A stretch of DNA of 64,000 bases. Origin: Gammaproteobacteria bacterium. GTDB lineage: Bacteria > Pseudomonadota > Gammaproteobacteria > Pseudomonadales > Azotimanducaceae. Each line of letters begins with the position of its first letter. Position 1 is the stretch's first letter. Shown piece after piece: positions 62,614-64,000 of this stretch. The notes under the pieces are model-generated. The model searched no databases and was not told where the DNA came from. It saw nothing but the letters and a program-made list of their open reading frames with translations. Where the stretch lies: assembly GCA_026707045.1 (NCBI GenBank), contig JAPOXO010000062.1, positions 1 through 64,000 of the forward strand, given 5' to 3'. The position numbers were made by a program, and so were the translations under genes.

Positions 62614-64000
62614 TTGAGGTCGCTCGTTGCGCTTTGTACCCTCACATTGCTAGCCAATATTGCTCTGGGTTGTTCGGCCACAACTAGGCATTCGCATATT
62701 GACACGTTGGCTGAAGACAAGTTCATGATGAGGGCTTATGTACTGGAATACCAAGGTACTCCAGTAGGCTCCCTAGTGATAGCTGGCGAAGTCAATGACT
62801 TCAATCAGTACGAGTACACACATGAACTTACTCTGACGTCCATGCGAAACACCGCTCTCATAGCGAAGCGGATATTTCGTTTTGCGCCTAACTCACCGCA
62901 CCTGTTGGAACAAGCAAGCCTTGAGAAGTTTAGATCGGATTCCTCGGCCCCTTACGAGACTCTATATGTTCAAAGGAACGAAACTGGTTTGGCAACCCAC
63001 GAGAGGGAGATTTCAATCTCGAGACTCCCTCAGGACTATTCGCTACAACAATATTTGGGGTTAGAAAGATGGCTCACGAAGGCGGAGGTCGTACCCGGAG
63101 ACCAACTGTCTCTCGTCACCATTGGATTGGAACAACAGGAGTCTTACGTCGATTCTTGGACCGTTGTGGATTCATCAAATTCATTTGTTTTGGTTCGATC
63201 TCAACAAGGCATTGAATCCGAATATGACGTGACCCAAGCATTTCCTCAATTAACAGTCTCTCGACATCCGTCTGGTTTGACTCTTCGGCTCGTCGATGAG
63301 CGGACCTATTCAACCTTGTCACCCGTCGCTGAACTCAGCAAGCAGCCTTTATCCGTTCCTGTCACAGGATCTCTCCCAAGGCCCAGCCAGATGTCTCTGC
63401 TTGAGCTTGGAGTAACTTTCACACAGCGTGATCCAGGACCTTGGAGTGAATTGCTGACTCCAACAGGTACACTGCTAATCGATCGTCAGTCGACTTTGAC
63501 GACAAAGGCTGCCCCCCTACCACTAGTGTCAGAGCGCAACGCACCCAATTCCACATCCGAGGAGATTCAGGAGCTAGCCAACTCGTTAACAAATGCGATT
63601 TCTAGTGACAACCAGAAACTGGCAGCAATCGTGAAATTCGTACACGACAGCGTGCGATACGGCAAGTCGGACATACCTCAGTCTGCGACAACCACCCTAC
63701 GACACAAATCGGGCGATTGTTCCGACATCGCAGACTTGGTGACCGCTCTTGCTATTGCTGCCGGACTACAGTCGCGTACGGTCTACGGACTAGCGTACGA
63801 CGAGGCTTCAACCACGTTTGGTATTCATGCGTGGAATCAAGTTCGACTAAGAGATGGACAACTGCGCAACGTAGACCCCACATGGAATCAACTTCATGTA
63901 GATGCCACACATATAGAATTTCCTGAAGCATATGCACATCAAGTATTAGCCACACTCGAGCATATGGAGTTTTCTGTGATTCGGTTCGAGCACTTCGAAT
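62614..64000 (+). CDS. Partial transglutaminase-like lipoprotein
   Basis: An open frame runs from the region beside glnS to the right edge. Starting at TTG 62614 it gives a textbook lipoprotein signal, MRSLVALCTLTLLANIALGC, with the acylated Cys at residue 20. Earlier starts in frame (ATG 62530, TTG 62571) would add a poor N-region. After a beta-rich domain of about 300 residues there is a transglutaminase-like core with the Cys in SGDCSDIAD, the His in FGIHAWNQV and the Asp in NVDPTW, so the protease/transglutaminase triad is complete. The C-terminus is missing. Likely envelope-located; substrate unknown. Confidence 0.8.
   Translation, partial: MRSLVALCTLTLLANIALGCSATTRHSHIDTLAEDKFMMRAYVLEYQGTPVGSLVIAGEVNDFNQYEYTHELTLTSMRNTALIAKRIFRFAPNSPHLLEQASLEKFRSDSSAPYETLYVQRNETGLATHEREISISRLPQDYSLQQYLGLERWLTKAEVVPGDQLSLVTIGLEQQESYVDSWTVVDSSNSFVLVRSQQGIESEYDVTQAFPQLTVSRHPSGLTLRLVDERTYSTLSPVAELSKQPLSVPVTGSLPRPSQMSLLELGVTFTQRDPGPWSELLTPTGTLLIDRQSTLTTKAAPLPLVSERNAPNSTSEEIQELANSLTNAISSDNQKLAAIVKFVHDSVRYGKSDIPQSATTTLRHKSGDCSDIADLVTALAIAAGLQSRTVYGLAYDEASTTFGIHAWNQVRLRDGQLRNVDPTWNQLHVDATHIEFPEAYAHQVLATLEHMEFSVIRFEHFE

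Noticed and set aside
62514-62726. Open 70-codon minus-strand frame upstream of glnS
   Set aside because: It is antisense to the signal peptide of the transglutaminase-like lipoprotein, whose frame is much longer and has recognisable motifs.
1-64000. tRNA, rRNA, CRISPR, insertion sequences or prophage
   Set aside because: I looked for T-loop motifs, regular short repeats, transposase or integrase motifs and found none convincing; GGTTCAAATCC-like strings occur only inside coding sequence.

Overview
The window reads as chromosome of a free-living, probably marine, gammaproteobacterium. This is inferred from gene content: lpxA (Gram-negative outer membrane), glnS, ttcA, a YheU/UPF0270 gene, trhO, yaaA, bolA, a DUF1244 gene, Tsp/Prc, Lon behind a textbook sigma-32 promoter, and a complete nine-gene System I cytochrome c maturation operon. 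Genus cannot be fixed by eye. Coding density is high and both strands are used. I see no rRNA, tRNA, CRISPR array, transposase, integrase or recognisable transcription factor in 64 kb.

Layout. 0-2.4 kb: a partial gene and two unrecognised membrane-associated proteins. 2.4-7.8 kb (minus): a thioredoxin-fold lipoprotein, a Gfo/Idh/MocA::aldo-keto reductase fusion, an orphan lpxA and a PhyH-type dioxygenase. 7.9-13.1 kb (plus): an envelope export cassette (LolA-like protein, two FtsX-type permeases, LolD-like ATPase, predicted beta-barrel), followed by gamma-glutamyltransferase. 15-20.2 kb (minus): a gene split by an in-frame TAG and two tandem membrane-anchored paralogs built of helical repeats with a DP-x2-A signature. 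20.6-25.2 kb: acnA and a threonyl-tRNA synthetase without a TGS domain. 25.3-32 kb: a membrane protein, a flavoprotein closely resembling iodotyrosine deiodinase, prc, lepB, DUF1244, TerC and yaaA. 32-35.5 kb: PP2C phosphatase, bolA, trhO, ttcA, yheU. 35.4-42.5 kb: ccmABCDEFGHI. 42.6-47.3 kb: a GPP34(GOLPH3-like)::cytochrome P450 fusion, an ACAD10/11-type kinase and a class III aminotransferase. 47.5-51.4 kb: dimeric dUTPase, two short candidate ORFs, lon and a PPOX-type protein. 51.8-54 kb: a small beta-rich protein, a GST and a VOC protein. 54-58.8 kb: a second copy of the thioredoxin-fold protein, a DUF4369-like/TlpA protein and a secreted protein. 58.8-62.5 kb (minus): glnS, a threonine/serine dehydratase and a PhyH dioxygenase in one operon. 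The right edge cuts a transglutaminase-like lipoprotein.

Themes. Envelope and periplasmic redox biology dominates: Ccm, four proteins with thioredoxin-type folds including CcmG, signal peptidase, Tsp and the LolA/FtsX cassette. A second theme is oxidative small-molecule chemistry (P450, two PhyH enzymes, GST, VOC, deiodinase-like flavoprotein, aldo-keto reductase). The most unusual single object is the GPP34-P450 fusion. The best candidate for an undescribed multi-gene system is the LolA-like/FtsX2/ATPase/barrel cassette.
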